64,000 nt of DNA. Origin: Bacillus sp. FSL H8-0547 (GTDB lineage Bacteria; Bacillota; Bacilli; Bacillales; Bacillaceae). Below are positions 25,779 to 34,597 of the stretch, piece after piece. Where the stretch lies: assembly GCA_038002745.1 (NCBI GenBank), contig JBBODD010000001.1, forward strand, positions 868,001 through 932,000. The letters are read 5' to 3'. Within the stretch, counting starts at the first letter, position 1. Each line of letters starts with the position of its first letter. The position numbers and the translations under genes are program-made. Below the pieces are notes generated by a model, which had not been told where the DNA came from, did no database searches, and worked only from the letters and a program-made list of their open reading frames with translations.

Positions 25779-26645
25779 CTAGCGGTCCACCTTCAGTTTA
25801 TCCAAAAATTCAATGCGGTGCTGTTTTCTGAAATGCTCTTTGACCATGTAGGCAACTCCCTGGTCATCGTTGCTTCTTGTTATCCAGTCCGCTGCTTTTT
25901 TAACGGCATGAGGAGCATTTCCCATTGCCACACCCAAACCTGCGAGCTCAATCATGTTCATATCGTCCTCTGCATCACCGATTGCAACCATTTCCTCCTG
26001 TGCAATGCCGAGATGCTGGCCGATCAGCCTTAAACCATTTTCCTTTGAAACTCCTTTTGCTGTTATCTCAAGCATGGAAGGGTTCTTCACTCTTACTGTA
26101 ATACCTTCAAACGCATTGGCAAGAAGATTCTCTGCCTCAAGGCATGACTCTGCCTCAGAGAAATAAACATCAAGCTTAGGTGCAGCGAGCGGTTCATCTC
26201 TTAAATTTTCCCCAAGCGATTCGACGAATTGAACAGGATAAAAAAGCGGATCTTTTGGACTCAGCAGCGTTTTCCCCAAAATAGAAGAAGATACCTTTTT
26301 CCGGTTGCCAAGCGAAAACCGTTCGTGCACGATGCGCACGTTGCAGTCGAACGTTTCCAGCACCTGAACGAGGTTAAATGTCTTTTCCTCTGAGATCCTG
26401 TTTTCATACAGCGATCTGTCCACTTTATCAGAAACAAACGCACCGCTGTGAGTGACCAGCAAATTATTTATCTTCAGTGCCTTTGCAAGTTTTTTTGCCA
26501 TCTGAAAATGACGGCTTGTCACGAGAGTCACATAAACTCCCTTGTTTTGCACATATTGGACCGCTTCCCTTGTTGAAGGTTCAAGACGGCCGTTTGAACG
26601 GAGCAGGGTTCCGTCAATATTTAATGCCAGTAGTCGGTAGATCAC
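25779..26645 (-). CDS. Cof-type HAD protein with Asn in place of the nucleophile
   Basis: 288 aa, starting at GTG with GGGGGATT before it. The fold motifs are present (VTSRHFQMA; Lys in ITAKGVSKENG; GDAEDDMNMIELAG), but motif I reads LALNIDGTLL, so the first Asp, the phosphorylated nucleophile of this family, is Asn (codon AAT on the coding strand). The second Asp is kept. The protein may therefore be a weak or non-catalytic, ligand-binding member. B. subtilis YhaX is the likely positional relative. Confidence 0.82.
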   Translation of the reverse strand: MIYRLLALNIDGTLLRSNGRLEPSTREAVQYVQNKGVYVTLVTSRHFQMAKKLAKALKINNLLVTHSGAFVSDKVDRSLYENRISEEKTFNLVQVLETFDCNVRIVHERFSLGNRKKVSSSILGKTLLSPKDPLFYPVQFVESLGENLRDEPLAAPKLDVYFSEAESCLEAENLLANAFEGITVRVKNPSMLEITAKGVSKENGLRLIGQHLGIAQEEMVAIGDAEDDMNMIELAGLGVAMGNAPHAVKKAADWITRSNDDQGVAYMVKEHFRKQHRIEFLDKLKVDR

Positions 26646-26774
26646 AGTGAATCCCCCTTCAGCTGATGTCTGATTTCTAATATAGGAATATGTCCTTTTG
26701 AACTGAAATAGAACGATAGAAAAGCAGATATGCCTTAACAGAAAAGGAAAGAGCCATGTAATTGAACAAACGCA

Positions 26775-26806
26775 AACAGCTCTGAAGCATGTGCCTCAGA
26801 GCTGTT
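26775..26806. terminator. Isolated terminator-like hairpin
   Basis: AACAGCTCTGA/TCAGAGCTGTT with a 10-nt loop; no T tract of note. Lies upstream of the HAD gene, with no gene seen that would end here. Confidence 0.45.
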
Positions 26807-26936
26807 CTATAAGTTAAAACCCCGATATTTGATTTTCTCCCATTGTTTCAGGTCCTGTTACCCGCAGGATCTGAACGCAAAACGGCACTGCAGGTCATCC
26901 CCATAACCGCAGACCAAAGAATAGGTATAATAAAAA

Positions 26937-27002
26937 CGCTTACATTTATTATTACAAGTTTTTTCCGTTTTGACAAGAGCTTTTCGCGAAAAAATGTAAG
27001 CG
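26937..27002. promoter_or_regulatory. Paired cre-like inverted repeat
   Basis: CGCTTACATTT at 26937-26947 and its exact complement AAATGTAAGCG at 26992-27002, 44 bp apart. Each half resembles half of a CcpA site (ATGTAAGCG). A TATAAT lies just before the left arm and TTGACA between the arms, but no gene follows within 600 bp. In the rest of 26646-27606 the array and the yheA terminator are all that is seen. Confidence 0.4.
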
Positions 27003-27052
27003 GTTAAATAGTTCTTTTATTTCGAAAAGTCGAATTTTAAAGCGTCGATGGG

Positions 27053-27468
27053 GGATGGCAGCATTATTACGGAATGGCGCTACTAATGAGGGTCCTTTTC
27101 CGACAAAAGTGGCAGTTCTCCGGGGAGTGGCGCCACTAACGAGGATCCTTCTCCGGCAAAAGTGGCAGCACCCAGGGGAGTGGCGCCACTAACGAGGATC
27201 CTTCTCCGGCAAAAGTGGCAGCACTACAGCGAATGACACCACTATTGGGTATCCTTCTCCGTTAAAAGTGGCAGCACTACAGCGAATGACGCCACTATTG
27301 GGGATCCTTCTCCGTTAAAAGTGGCAGCACTACAGCGAGTGATGCCACTAACCAGGATCCCTCTCCAAAAAAAGTGGCAGCACTACAGCGAGTAATGCCA
27401 CTAACCAGGATCCCTCTCCAAAAAAAGTGGCAGCACTACAAGGATTGGCGCCACTAACGAGGATCTGA
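27053..27468. repeat. Tandem array 2 of 52-53-bp hairpin units (8 copies)
   Basis: Eight units, each AAAAGTGGCAGCACTACAG, then GTGACGCCACT, then a GAGGATCCTTCTCC-type spacer. Arms AGTGGC..GCAC and GTG..GCCACT pair with two recurrent mismatches. Sequence differs from arrays 1 and 3, but unit length, arm-loop-arm-spacer plan and orientation-specific mismatches are the same. Confidence 0.9.
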
Positions 27469-27532
27469 TTGATAAAATATCACATGCTCAACATGAAAAA
27501 GGGTAGCTCCTCTTAGAAAGGTCCTTTCACGT

Positions 27533-27569
27533 AAAAAAAACCGAACTAATTATAGCTAGTTCGGTTTTT
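27533..27569 (-). terminator. Terminator of yheA
   Basis: AAACCGAACTA, 8-nt loop, TAGTTCGGTTTTT with a long A tract on the other side. Confidence 0.85.
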
Positions 27570-27606
27570 GCAATGACTTATATACGTAAGTCACATCTTC
27601 TTTTTA

Positions 27607-27960
27607 TTACTGCTCAAGACTCCCATAAAGCTCTTCAAGCGGCTTCATGATGATTTTGTTGAGTTCTGCAATTGTCATGCTCATGCGCTGTTCTGCTTCC
27701 ATGAGCTTAGAGATTTTGTCGTGCTGCTGAACGAGAGCAACGGATTTTTGCGCCTGTTCAATTTCATCCTGTGTGATTTCCTGGCCGGACATTTGCTTTT
27801 GCTGAAGGTTCAGCTGAACGTCTCTGAAGCTTTCAAACAGCGTGCGTGCCGAGCTGTCTGAGTTCACTTCATCATAAAGGTTTTTTAATGTTTTAAAATC
27901 ATCGCTTTCGCGAAGTGCTTTCTCAAGGCTGTAGCCTAAATCATATACATTTGCAGACAT
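27607..27960 (-). CDS. yheA: YlbF/YmcA/YheA-family protein
   Basis: 117-aa helical protein of the YheA/YlbF family (MSANVYDLGYSLEKALRESDDF; FRDVQLNLQQKQMSGQEI). It is related in fold to YlbF and YmcA of the RNase Y accessory complex, though YheA itself has no settled role. AGGAGG precedes the ATG. It sits just downstream of yheB on the same strand, as in B. subtilis. Confidence 0.88.
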   Translation of the reverse strand: MSANVYDLGYSLEKALRESDDFKTLKNLYDEVNSDSSARTLFESFRDVQLNLQQKQMSGQEITQDEIEQAQKSVALVQQHDKISKLMEAEQRMSMTIAELNKIIMKPLEELYGSLEQ

Positions 27961-28049
27961 AATTGTCCTCCTAACATCTTTTCGCCTTTTACGCAGGCTC
28001 CTACCACTATAACAGACTATTCCCGGAATTTCATTTCGTGCCCATTCCG

Positions 28050-29192
28050 CTAGTTCATCAGCAGGACGATTATCCCCTGAAGTGCCCCGATGAGACCTCC
28101 AAGCAGTGCGCCCAGATACGTGATCATCGTAAATTCGCGTCTTGAGATGCCAAGCACCATTTCTTCAAGCCGTGAAACTGAAAAAGATTGAACCTGTTCT
28201 TTGACAATATCGTGAAGGTGCATCTGTCCAAGCATGTGATCCAGGTTGTTATGCAGATAATCAACGGCTTTTGCCGTCATTTTTGGAATCAGGTCCTCCT
28301 GTATCCATTCAGAGTAAGGCATTAAATACTGTGAAACCGGTGCGTTCAGCCGCTCTTTGATGCCGATTTCTTTGAGGATGGCTTCTTGTGCAGCATCAGC
28401 AAGATCTTCGAGCCTGAATTTTTCCGCAGCTTCGCCAACATTCAGATTCTGTATGTTTGCCCATTCTTTTTCGAGGACAGATGTAATCAGCCGCTTTGTT
28501 TCCCCGTTGCGGAGAAATTTCAGAACTTCCGGCTGCACTTTGTCAAATACACTTGTGTTTCCGAGGAACATCTGGACCATGCCGCCGAGCATGCCCCTTT
28601 CTGCCAGAAAATCATCAATCATCCGTCTCAGGCGCTGTTTTCCTTCATCGCTCTGGAAATAGTCACTGCCTTTTTTCAGGATAAAATCTGCGGCCTGCGG
28701 AATAGACTGCTGAATTTTCTCAAGAAGTGTTTCCGGGAGAGCTTCTTTGATGGAAAGATCTTTATAATGAGCTGTTTTTTCTGCTATTTTTTTACCCAGC
28801 AGATCCTTAAGCCATCTTTCTGCCTTGTCATCCAGGTCCTTTATGCCAAAATCTGCTGCAAACTCCGTCACGGTTTTGCTGCTTGAAATCAGTTTTTCCG
28901 CTTCTTTGGCTGTCCATAATGTCAGTGTCTGATGAAACTCTTCATTGGCAAGCTTCCGCTTGATGCCGTCCGGAGTGAGGAGGTGCCCCACAACCATTTT
29001 CCCCATTTGATCTGCCAGTTCATCACGCCGTTTAGGAATCAGACCCGGAGTAAACGGAACCTTTTTCCCGAATAGATACTTTGCTTCATGCGGCTTAAAT
29101 AGCATTTTGATGGCGAGATGATTTGTTACCCCGCCGATCGCCGCTCCAATCACGACCATGAATACGATTGTCATTAATGCTGTCATCTTCAT
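28050..29192 (-). CDS. yheB: DUF445-family membrane-associated protein
   Basis: About 380 aa. Hydrophobic segments at each end (MTIVFMVVIGAAIGG; YLGALLGGLIGALQGIIVLL) flank a long helical, charged middle region, the usual DUF445/YheB plan. The third codon (ATG at 29186) is better placed after GGAAGGTAG. The biochemical role of the family is unknown; the protein is probably membrane anchored. Divergent from the ATP-grasp cluster. Confidence 0.87.
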   Translation of the reverse strand: MKMTALMTIVFMVVIGAAIGGVTNHLAIKMLFKPHEAKYLFGKKVPFTPGLIPKRRDELADQMGKMVVGHLLTPDGIKRKLANEEFHQTLTLWTAKEAEKLISSSKTVTEFAADFGIKDLDDKAERWLKDLLGKKIAEKTAHYKDLSIKEALPETLLEKIQQSIPQAADFILKKGSDYFQSDEGKQRLRRMIDDFLAERGMLGGMVQMFLGNTSVFDKVQPEVLKFLRNGETKRLITSVLEKEWANIQNLNVGEAAEKFRLEDLADAAQEAILKEIGIKERLNAPVSQYLMPYSEWIQEDLIPKMTAKAVDYLHNNLDHMLGQMHLHDIVKEQVQSFSVSRLEEMVLGISRREFTMITYLGALLGGLIGALQGIIVLLMN

Positions 29193-29305
29193 CTACCTTC
29201 CAAAATCTCACCGTTTGAGTAATTTTTCATAAGATGCTTCTATCAGCTTCTGCCTATAGGAATATTATAGAGCTTGTTAGAAAAGTGAGCAAATGAGGGT
29301 TCTGT

Positions 29306-30691
29306 ATGGTGACCGAAAAAATTCAGATTAAGGCCGCACGCAAGGAACTTCCGGGCAGATGCATTTATATCAGCCGGTCTTTACGCGAAGCGCTGAACAT
29401 TCCTGCCGGCGCAAGAGTCCGGGTGATGTGCGGGAGGAATAGTCTTTTTGCACAGTTCGTAAGTATAAGGGAAGAACATTCCCTCGTCTCCATCCATCCG
29501 GAGCTTTTGAATGAACTTGCCCTGCCGATGCACCCATTTGCTGTCAGCATGACGTATGACCGGAGAGTGAAAACCGTCAAGCTTGGACCTGTGATTGCGG
29601 TGCTGACAGAATGTGAAAAAGCAGGACTGCCTCAGTCACTTGGAAAAATGGATGGCTTTTGCAGGGAGCTTGCTTCCTGCAGCCTTGAGAAAGGTGTCCT
29701 TTTTTATGTGTTTGATCTTTCAGGCTATGAAAAATCCAAAATGCGCGGGTATACGCTTTTTCAGGACAAATGGCTGGAAAGCACAGTTCCTTTCCCCGAT
29801 GCTGTTCACAACCGCCTTCACTCCCGCGCGCTTGAGCAGTCGGAAGCTTTTATGGAGATGTCTTCTCATTTCATCCGGGAAAGAATTCCTTATTTCAATG
29901 ACCGGTTTTTAAACAAATGGGAAGTCCATCAGATTCTAAGTCAGGCCGGAGCACTCGCGCCGCATCTGCCAAGAACAGAACTGCTTGCTTCAAAGGGGAT
30001 CTTTGAGATGATGGTGAGGCTCTTCCCCGTCGTTTTTTTAAAGCCTGCAAGCGGCAGCCTGGGCAGAAGGATCTTCCGGATTTCACAGACGGATGACGGC
30101 TATGAGCTTGATTATTCGACCTTCTCAGGCCACCTGCTCAGGCATTACGTATCGGCAGATGAGCTTTTCAGGAGCCTTTATCCGAGAATAAAAGAGGAAG
30201 CTTTTATCATTCAGGAAGGCATAAGCCTGTTGACCTTTCAGGACAGACCGCTTGATTTCAGGATTCTGTGCCATAAACGGAACATGGCGGAGTGGGCTGT
30301 GACTTCGGCGGTTGCCCGTGTTTCTGCTGAAAATCAATTCGTGGCCAACCTTGCAAGGGGAGGGTCACAGCACCCGATTAAACGAATACTTGAAGAGTCA
30401 TTTGCTGCAGAAGACGCATTTCACATCCGCAAGCTGATAAATGAACTGTCCATTGAAATGTCAAAAGCACTCAGCATGTATGCGGGCGGGCTGTTCGGTG
30501 AATTCGGCATTGATCTTGCCGTGGATTTGGCAGGTCGTCCCTGGATTATTGAAGTGAACACGAAACCTTCTAAACATCAGGATGACAGGACGGCAGCCGG
30601 TCCGAGACCGTCGGCCCGCGCCATTATTGATTACTCCCTTTTCCTTTGCCAAACCGGGAGAGAAAAAGATGAATCCGGAGGTGTTTTATGA
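29306..30691 (+). CDS. YheC/YheD-type ATP-grasp protein, first copy
   Basis: 461 aa. Residues 1-100 form the N-terminal domain seen in YheD (RCIYISRSLREALNIPAGARVRV). The ATP-grasp part follows with FLKPASGSLGRRIFRI, EGISLLTFQDRPLDFRILCH and GEFGIDLAVDLAGRPWIIEVNTKP as the nucleotide and Mg sites. The family is associated with the Bacillus spore coat; its ligation substrates are not known. Ends four bases inside the next gene (ATGA). Confidence 0.85.
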   Translation: MVTEKIQIKAARKELPGRCIYISRSLREALNIPAGARVRVMCGRNSLFAQFVSIREEHSLVSIHPELLNELALPMHPFAVSMTYDRRVKTVKLGPVIAVLTECEKAGLPQSLGKMDGFCRELASCSLEKGVLFYVFDLSGYEKSKMRGYTLFQDKWLESTVPFPDAVHNRLHSRALEQSEAFMEMSSHFIRERIPYFNDRFLNKWEVHQILSQAGALAPHLPRTELLASKGIFEMMVRLFPVVFLKPASGSLGRRIFRISQTDDGYELDYSTFSGHLLRHYVSADELFRSLYPRIKEEAFIIQEGISLLTFQDRPLDFRILCHKRNMAEWAVTSAVARVSAENQFVANLARGGSQHPIKRILEESFAAEDAFHIRKLINELSIEMSKALSMYAGGLFGEFGIDLAVDLAGRPWIIEVNTKPSKHQDDRTAAGPRPSARAIIDYSLFLCQTGREKDESGGVL

Positions 30692-32043
30692 GTTACCCGA
30701 TCAGCCTGAGCTTTACTGACTCCTTGATGCTGACCCTCCCGTCTTCTTTCAAACATGAAGCAGCAGGCGAAATCAGCCAGGTCGTTTTTGGTTCTTTCGT
30801 ACGCGGCTGCACGGTTGATTTTCATGATAAACATGAAATCAGACTGTCAAAGGATTTGTTTGATCACCTTCATCTTCCCCTTCAGAAAACACAGGTTTTT
30901 GTACACGGTGAATCTGTTTATTTTGGACCTCTTGTCGGTATTTTCACAGCTGGTTTTACGGATTCCATCCTGAGGCCCATTGGAAGCCGGTCTCTTCTGT
31001 TTGCGAAATTTCTGACTGCTCAAAGGGCTGCAGGCGTGGCAGCGTATGTTTTTGGCAGTCACTCCATTGACTGGCTTTCGGGTACAGTCAGCGCCTGTGT
31101 CTTTGATGACGATGGATGGAGGCGGACAACGCTTCCTCTGCCGAATGTGGTGTATGACCGGCTGCCGAACAGGCAGATTGAAGACCACCAGGCCATACAG
31201 GAGATCAAAAGACGTTTGAGTGTAGAATATGGGATTCCCTGGTTTAATCCCGGTTTTTTTGACAAATGGAACATCCATCAGCTCCTGCTTGCGAGTCCTG
31301 AGGCATCAGCCTATTTGCCTGAAACTTTGCAAGGTGCGGACGTGTCAGACATTCACACTATGCTTGTCCGCTGCGGCAGTGTTTTTTTAAAGCCGAAAAA
31401 CGGCAGTCTCGGCCGCGGCATCTTTCAGCTTATTTATGAACCGGAAAAAAAGGAGTACTACAGCAGGTACCGCTCCGGCACTGACAGGAACATTTTGAGG
31501 AAGTACCAGTCTCTTGATGCCTTTTTTACCCATTCCTTCGGTGATCGGAATCCTGATGAGTATGTCATCCAGCAGCGCATAAAACTGCTGAAGTCAGGCA
31601 AGCAGAAAATGGACTTTCGTGTCCACACCAACAAAGACGGCAGCGGCCGTTTTCAAGTAACAGCCATCGCAGCCAAAGTAGCAGGCAGAGGAAGTGCCAC
31701 AACTCATCTTGAAAACGGAGGGGCAGTCAAGACGCTCCATGAGCTTTTCCAGACTGAGGCTGAACGGAACTATGCCTTTCGGTCACTTAAGAAAGCGGCA
31801 CTTCTTTTAAGTGAGGAGATTGACAAAGGCACCATCGGACACATAGGAGAAATCGGTTTTGACCTTGGCATCGATACTGACGGTGCGGTCTGGCTGTTTG
31901 AAGCAAATTCAAAGCCCGGAAGATCAATCTTTTCACATCCTGACCTCAGAGAAGCAGACAGGATGTCAACTGAGCTGTCGCTTCAATACGCGAAGTATTT
32001 GACGAGGAAGGCAATCGTCGAGCCGGAGACTTTATTTACATGA
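30688..32043 (+). CDS. yheD: YheC/YheD-type ATP-grasp protein, second copy
   Basis: 451 aa, close in plan to the first copy: N-terminal domain to about residue 95, then FLKPKNGSLGRGIFQL, YVIQQRIKLLKSGKQKMDFR and GEIGFDLGIDTDGAVWLFEANSKPG. GGAGGTG precedes the ATG inside the first gene. Translationally coupled at both ends. Length fits B. subtilis YheD. Two YheD-size genes in tandem suggest a duplication. Confidence 0.83.
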   Translation: MSYPISLSFTDSLMLTLPSSFKHEAAGEISQVVFGSFVRGCTVDFHDKHEIRLSKDLFDHLHLPLQKTQVFVHGESVYFGPLVGIFTAGFTDSILRPIGSRSLLFAKFLTAQRAAGVAAYVFGSHSIDWLSGTVSACVFDDDGWRRTTLPLPNVVYDRLPNRQIEDHQAIQEIKRRLSVEYGIPWFNPGFFDKWNIHQLLLASPEASAYLPETLQGADVSDIHTMLVRCGSVFLKPKNGSLGRGIFQLIYEPEKKEYYSRYRSGTDRNILRKYQSLDAFFTHSFGDRNPDEYVIQQRIKLLKSGKQKMDFRVHTNKDGSGRFQVTAIAAKVAGRGSATTHLENGGAVKTLHELFQTEAERNYAFRSLKKAALLLSEEIDKGTIGHIGEIGFDLGIDTDGAVWLFEANSKPGRSIFSHPDLREADRMSTELSLQYAKYLTRKAIVEPETLFT

Positions 32044-33089
32044 CAGCGCGGCGGCCGCTTGTCGGTATTCTTGCAGGAGAAGGAATAGACGGTGCGGTCT
32101 TTCATGGAGACGGCACCTTTTTCAAAAGCCTGCAGTATGAAGTGCAAAAAGCCGGGGAATTATGCTGTGTGGTGACATTGAGCTCTTTTCATGAATCTGG
32201 AGTCAGCGGCTTTGTCTACAGCCGCAGGCATCAGCAATGGGCAAAAGTCGAGCTGCCTTTGCCGCTTGTCATCTACAACAGGCTGCCGGACCGTGCAGCA
32301 GAGGAGACGACTGGATATCGTCTGTTTATGACACGGATGAAAGCTGAAAAAATTCCGTTCTTCAACCCGTTTTTTTTCAATAAATGGGATGTCTATTGTC
32401 TTTTGAAGCAGAAACTGAATACATCCCTCCCGCGAACACACAAAGTGACGTCCCATAATGACATTCTGATGTTTATGAACGACTGTCCGTCCGCCTACTT
32501 AAAGCCGGTGGACAGCAGCCATGGCCAGGGGATTTTTCGGATTCGCAAAGCATCAGCCGGGTTCAAGCTCACGTCAGCTGACGGATCTGACACCTGCTAT
32601 AAGGATTTAAGGACTGCCTGCCGTCCCTTTTTAAATGGGTATCTGATTCAGGAAGAAGCCCATACAGACACCGTCCTGGGCAGAAAATACGATTTAAGGG
32701 CACTTGTTCATTTAAGCCGCGGGGAGTTTACGATAACCGGCATTGGCGTTCGTGCTGCAGGCGGCCCAGCCCATCCGACAACGCATGTAAAATATGGAGG
32801 AACTCTCCTTCCATTTGAATCTGTCAGGGAAAAGGCTGATCTGGATCACTTGCAGGCCATCTTGAGCACAGCGGGATACGAGCTTTCCAGAAGCTTCGGG
32901 CTGATCGCGGAATTTTCTGCAGATATCGGTCTGACAGAGAAAGGTCCGGTCATCTTTGAACTGAACAGCAAACCGATGTCCTTTGATGAAGCTTCTATTC
33001 AGAAAAAACGGCTGAGCCGGATTCTTTCGCTCTTTTTTGAACTCAGTAAAGGAACCGCTTTCCAATCTCCCCGACTTCCATTAAGATAA
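32040..33089 (+). CDS. yheC: YheC/YheD-type ATP-grasp protein, third copy
   Basis: 349 aa and without the N-terminal domain, which fits B. subtilis YheC in size. The glycine-rich loop is changed to YLKPVDSSHGQGIFRI; Mg-site residues remain in EFSADIGLTEKGPVIFELNSKPM. It overlaps the second copy by four bases. Together the three probably act on a common spore-surface substrate or in sequence (inference). Confidence 0.8.
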   Translation: MTARRPLVGILAGEGIDGAVFHGDGTFFKSLQYEVQKAGELCCVVTLSSFHESGVSGFVYSRRHQQWAKVELPLPLVIYNRLPDRAAEETTGYRLFMTRMKAEKIPFFNPFFFNKWDVYCLLKQKLNTSLPRTHKVTSHNDILMFMNDCPSAYLKPVDSSHGQGIFRIRKASAGFKLTSADGSDTCYKDLRTACRPFLNGYLIQEEAHTDTVLGRKYDLRALVHLSRGEFTITGIGVRAAGGPAHPTTHVKYGGTLLPFESVREKADLDHLQAILSTAGYELSRSFGLIAEFSADIGLTEKGPVIFELNSKPMSFDEASIQKKRLSRILSLFFELSKGTAFQSPRLPLR

Positions 33090-33111
33090 ATGTACAAGGG
33101 GGCGATGGCTG

Positions 33112-33324
33112 ATGATTACACACTTCCAATGGAAGCCTCTTTTCAAACAGGCAAATTTGCCTGGATGGAGGGTTTCTTTTTATTTTAAAGGCATCCGTTA
33201 TGATGCGATCTATCATAAAAACGGCGAAATTGAATGGGAAAAGGCTTCACCCGCAGCAGAAGATGAAGAGGCGATAAGGTCTCAGATTCATGAACTCATG
33301 CTCTTTCATGTCTATGACGGTTAA
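33112..33324 (+). CDS. yheE: YheE-like small protein
   Basis: 70 aa, MITHFQWKPLFKQANLPGW and YFKGIRYDAIYHKNGEIEW match the YheE family. An AAGGGGGCG site lies ten bases upstream. Last recognisable backbone gene of the yheC-yheD-yheE run; it likely shares the operon. Function unknown. Confidence 0.8.
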   Translation: MITHFQWKPLFKQANLPGWRVSFYFKGIRYDAIYHKNGEIEWEKASPAAEDEEAIRSQIHELMLFHVYDG

Positions 33325-33368
33325 TTTCCGCTTTCCCTCCGCACAATAGGGAAAAAGGAGGCGAAGCC

Positions 33369-33548
33369 ATGAAAGAGGAACTGAAAGATACGGAGTATGA
33401 GGGCCGGGACAAAGCCTATCTGGATATCGACCGGATGATCAACGAAGGTTTGTCAGGAGGTTCTGTCCACAGCAGATATCACTCCGCAAATATTGAAGAA
33501 GCCCGCGACCTCGAACCGGAGGAGCCGCCGGCAAAAAGAGAGAGCTAG
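33369..33548 (+). CDS. Small acidic hypothetical protein
   Basis: 59 aa (MKEELKDTEYEGRDKAYLDI opening, ends PPAKRES), preceded by a strong AAAGGAGG seven bases before the ATG and closed by a terminator that overlaps its last codons. Hydrophilic, with HSRYHSANIEEARDLEPEEPP in the second half. Not recognised, but the ribosome site, spacing and terminator make it a likely gene and the end of the yheC-yheE operon. Confidence 0.7.
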   Translation: MKEELKDTEYEGRDKAYLDIDRMINEGLSGGSVHSRYHSANIEEARDLEPEEPPAKRES

Positions 33549-33572
33549 GCTATCGCCTGCTCTCTCTTTTTT
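33533..33572 (+). terminator. Terminator of the yheC-yheE operon
   Basis: AAAAAGAGAGAGC, 13-nt loop, GCTCTCTCTTTTTT. Confidence 0.85.
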
Positions 33573-33620
33573 ATATAATAAGGACAGAACCCTTTAACCG
33601 GCAGAGAAAGGAGACAGCCT

Positions 33621-34505
33621 ATGATTGAAAAATTAGCAGCCCATTATAAAGATGCCTTTTCTCTTGCCTTTTCGCATGAAAAGAAAGGCTACAAGTGGTA
33701 TAAAACAGATGAAGGACAGGTTTTCGGCATATTAAGCGAAGCTGTAACTGAAGAAGAAGAAAATCTGCTTGCAACTCTTTATACACCCTATGACCCTGGT
33801 CTTGGTGAGCACAGCGAGCGCTCTCTCAAGTGGCTTCACTATTTGTACGGGGACGGCGGACCCCCTTTTTCCCCCTCTGCAGATGCAGTCAGATGCTATT
33901 ATTTTTTCAGCAGGCAGCCTGTTTCTGACAGGCAGAGCTTTGAAGAAGCGATGCAGGGATCGATTCCATCTTCTGTTATTCTTTGGATCAGCCAGCACAA
34001 GGGCATCATCTTTGAAGATCATCCCGAGCCCGTTATTGATAAAGAAAGCATCGACCAGTGGATTGATTCGTTCACAAGTGACTTTTTCATCGAGCTTTAC
34101 GTCTGCATCGGACAGCTTAACAAACTGGATGCCGGGGTAAAAGAGAGAATTCGAACTGAACAGACAGGCTTTGAAGAGATCTGTCAGTCCTTCAGGATCA
34201 AACAATGCATCACCTTCTCAGAAGCTCTTCCCGTTTTCTTTTTAAACGGCAGTGTATCTGACCAGCTCTTCTCGGAATTCCTGACAGAATCACTGACAGA
34301 CACAGAGCTTGTCCAGACACTCAAGGTGTACTTTGAATGCAACCTGAATGTCTCGCTTACTGCAAAAAAACTGTACATGCACAGAAACAGCGTGCAGTAC
34401 CGGATTGATAAGTTCATTGAAAAAACAGGGCTTGATGTGAAGCATTTTCATGAAGCAGCAGCAGTTTCCCTCATGATGAAGTACATCGAACAAATGGCTG
34501 ATTGA
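33621..34505 (+). CDS. PucR/CdaR-type HTH regulator
   Basis: 294 aa. The C-terminal helix-turn-helix of the PucR type (HTH_30) is clear: YFECNLNVSLTAKKLYMHRN then SVQYRIDKFIEKTGLD near residues 235-270. The N-terminal 220 residues are a putative sensing region with no motif recognised. AAGGAGACAG precedes the ATG. It lies directly before msmX, and an inverted repeat fills the gap, so it may regulate sugar-uptake ATPase expression (inference). Confidence 0.82.
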   Translation: MIEKLAAHYKDAFSLAFSHEKKGYKWYKTDEGQVFGILSEAVTEEEENLLATLYTPYDPGLGEHSERSLKWLHYLYGDGGPPFSPSADAVRCYYFFSRQPVSDRQSFEEAMQGSIPSSVILWISQHKGIIFEDHPEPVIDKESIDQWIDSFTSDFFIELYVCIGQLNKLDAGVKERIRTEQTGFEEICQSFRIKQCITFSEALPVFFLNGSVSDQLFSEFLTESLTDTELVQTLKVYFECNLNVSLTAKKLYMHRNSVQYRIDKFIEKTGLDVKHFHEAAAVSLMMKYIEQMAD

Positions 34506-34517
34506 CTCTCTGTACAC

Positions 34518-34551
34518 GTTGCACGAAAACCCTTACATTTTTTTGTGCAAC
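34518..34551. promoter_or_regulatory. Inverted repeat before msmX
   Basis: GTTGCACGAAAA, 8-10 bases, TTTTTTTGTGCAAC: arms GTTGCAC/GTGCAAC plus A/T pairs. No T tract follows, so it looks like an operator rather than a terminator. A candidate binder is the PucR-type protein encoded just upstream. Confidence 0.5.
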
Positions 34552-34597
34552 CTGTCCATAGGCTTATCCTCTGAAATGGCTTACACTGAATCTATAA

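Noticed and set aside
26775-26806. Riboswitch or T-box leader
   Set aside because: Only a simple hairpin is present; no conserved aptamer or T-box sequence could be found.
32160-32456. Minus-strand ORFs opposite the ATP-grasp genes
   Set aside because: Mirror frames of well-supported genes, without ribosome sites.
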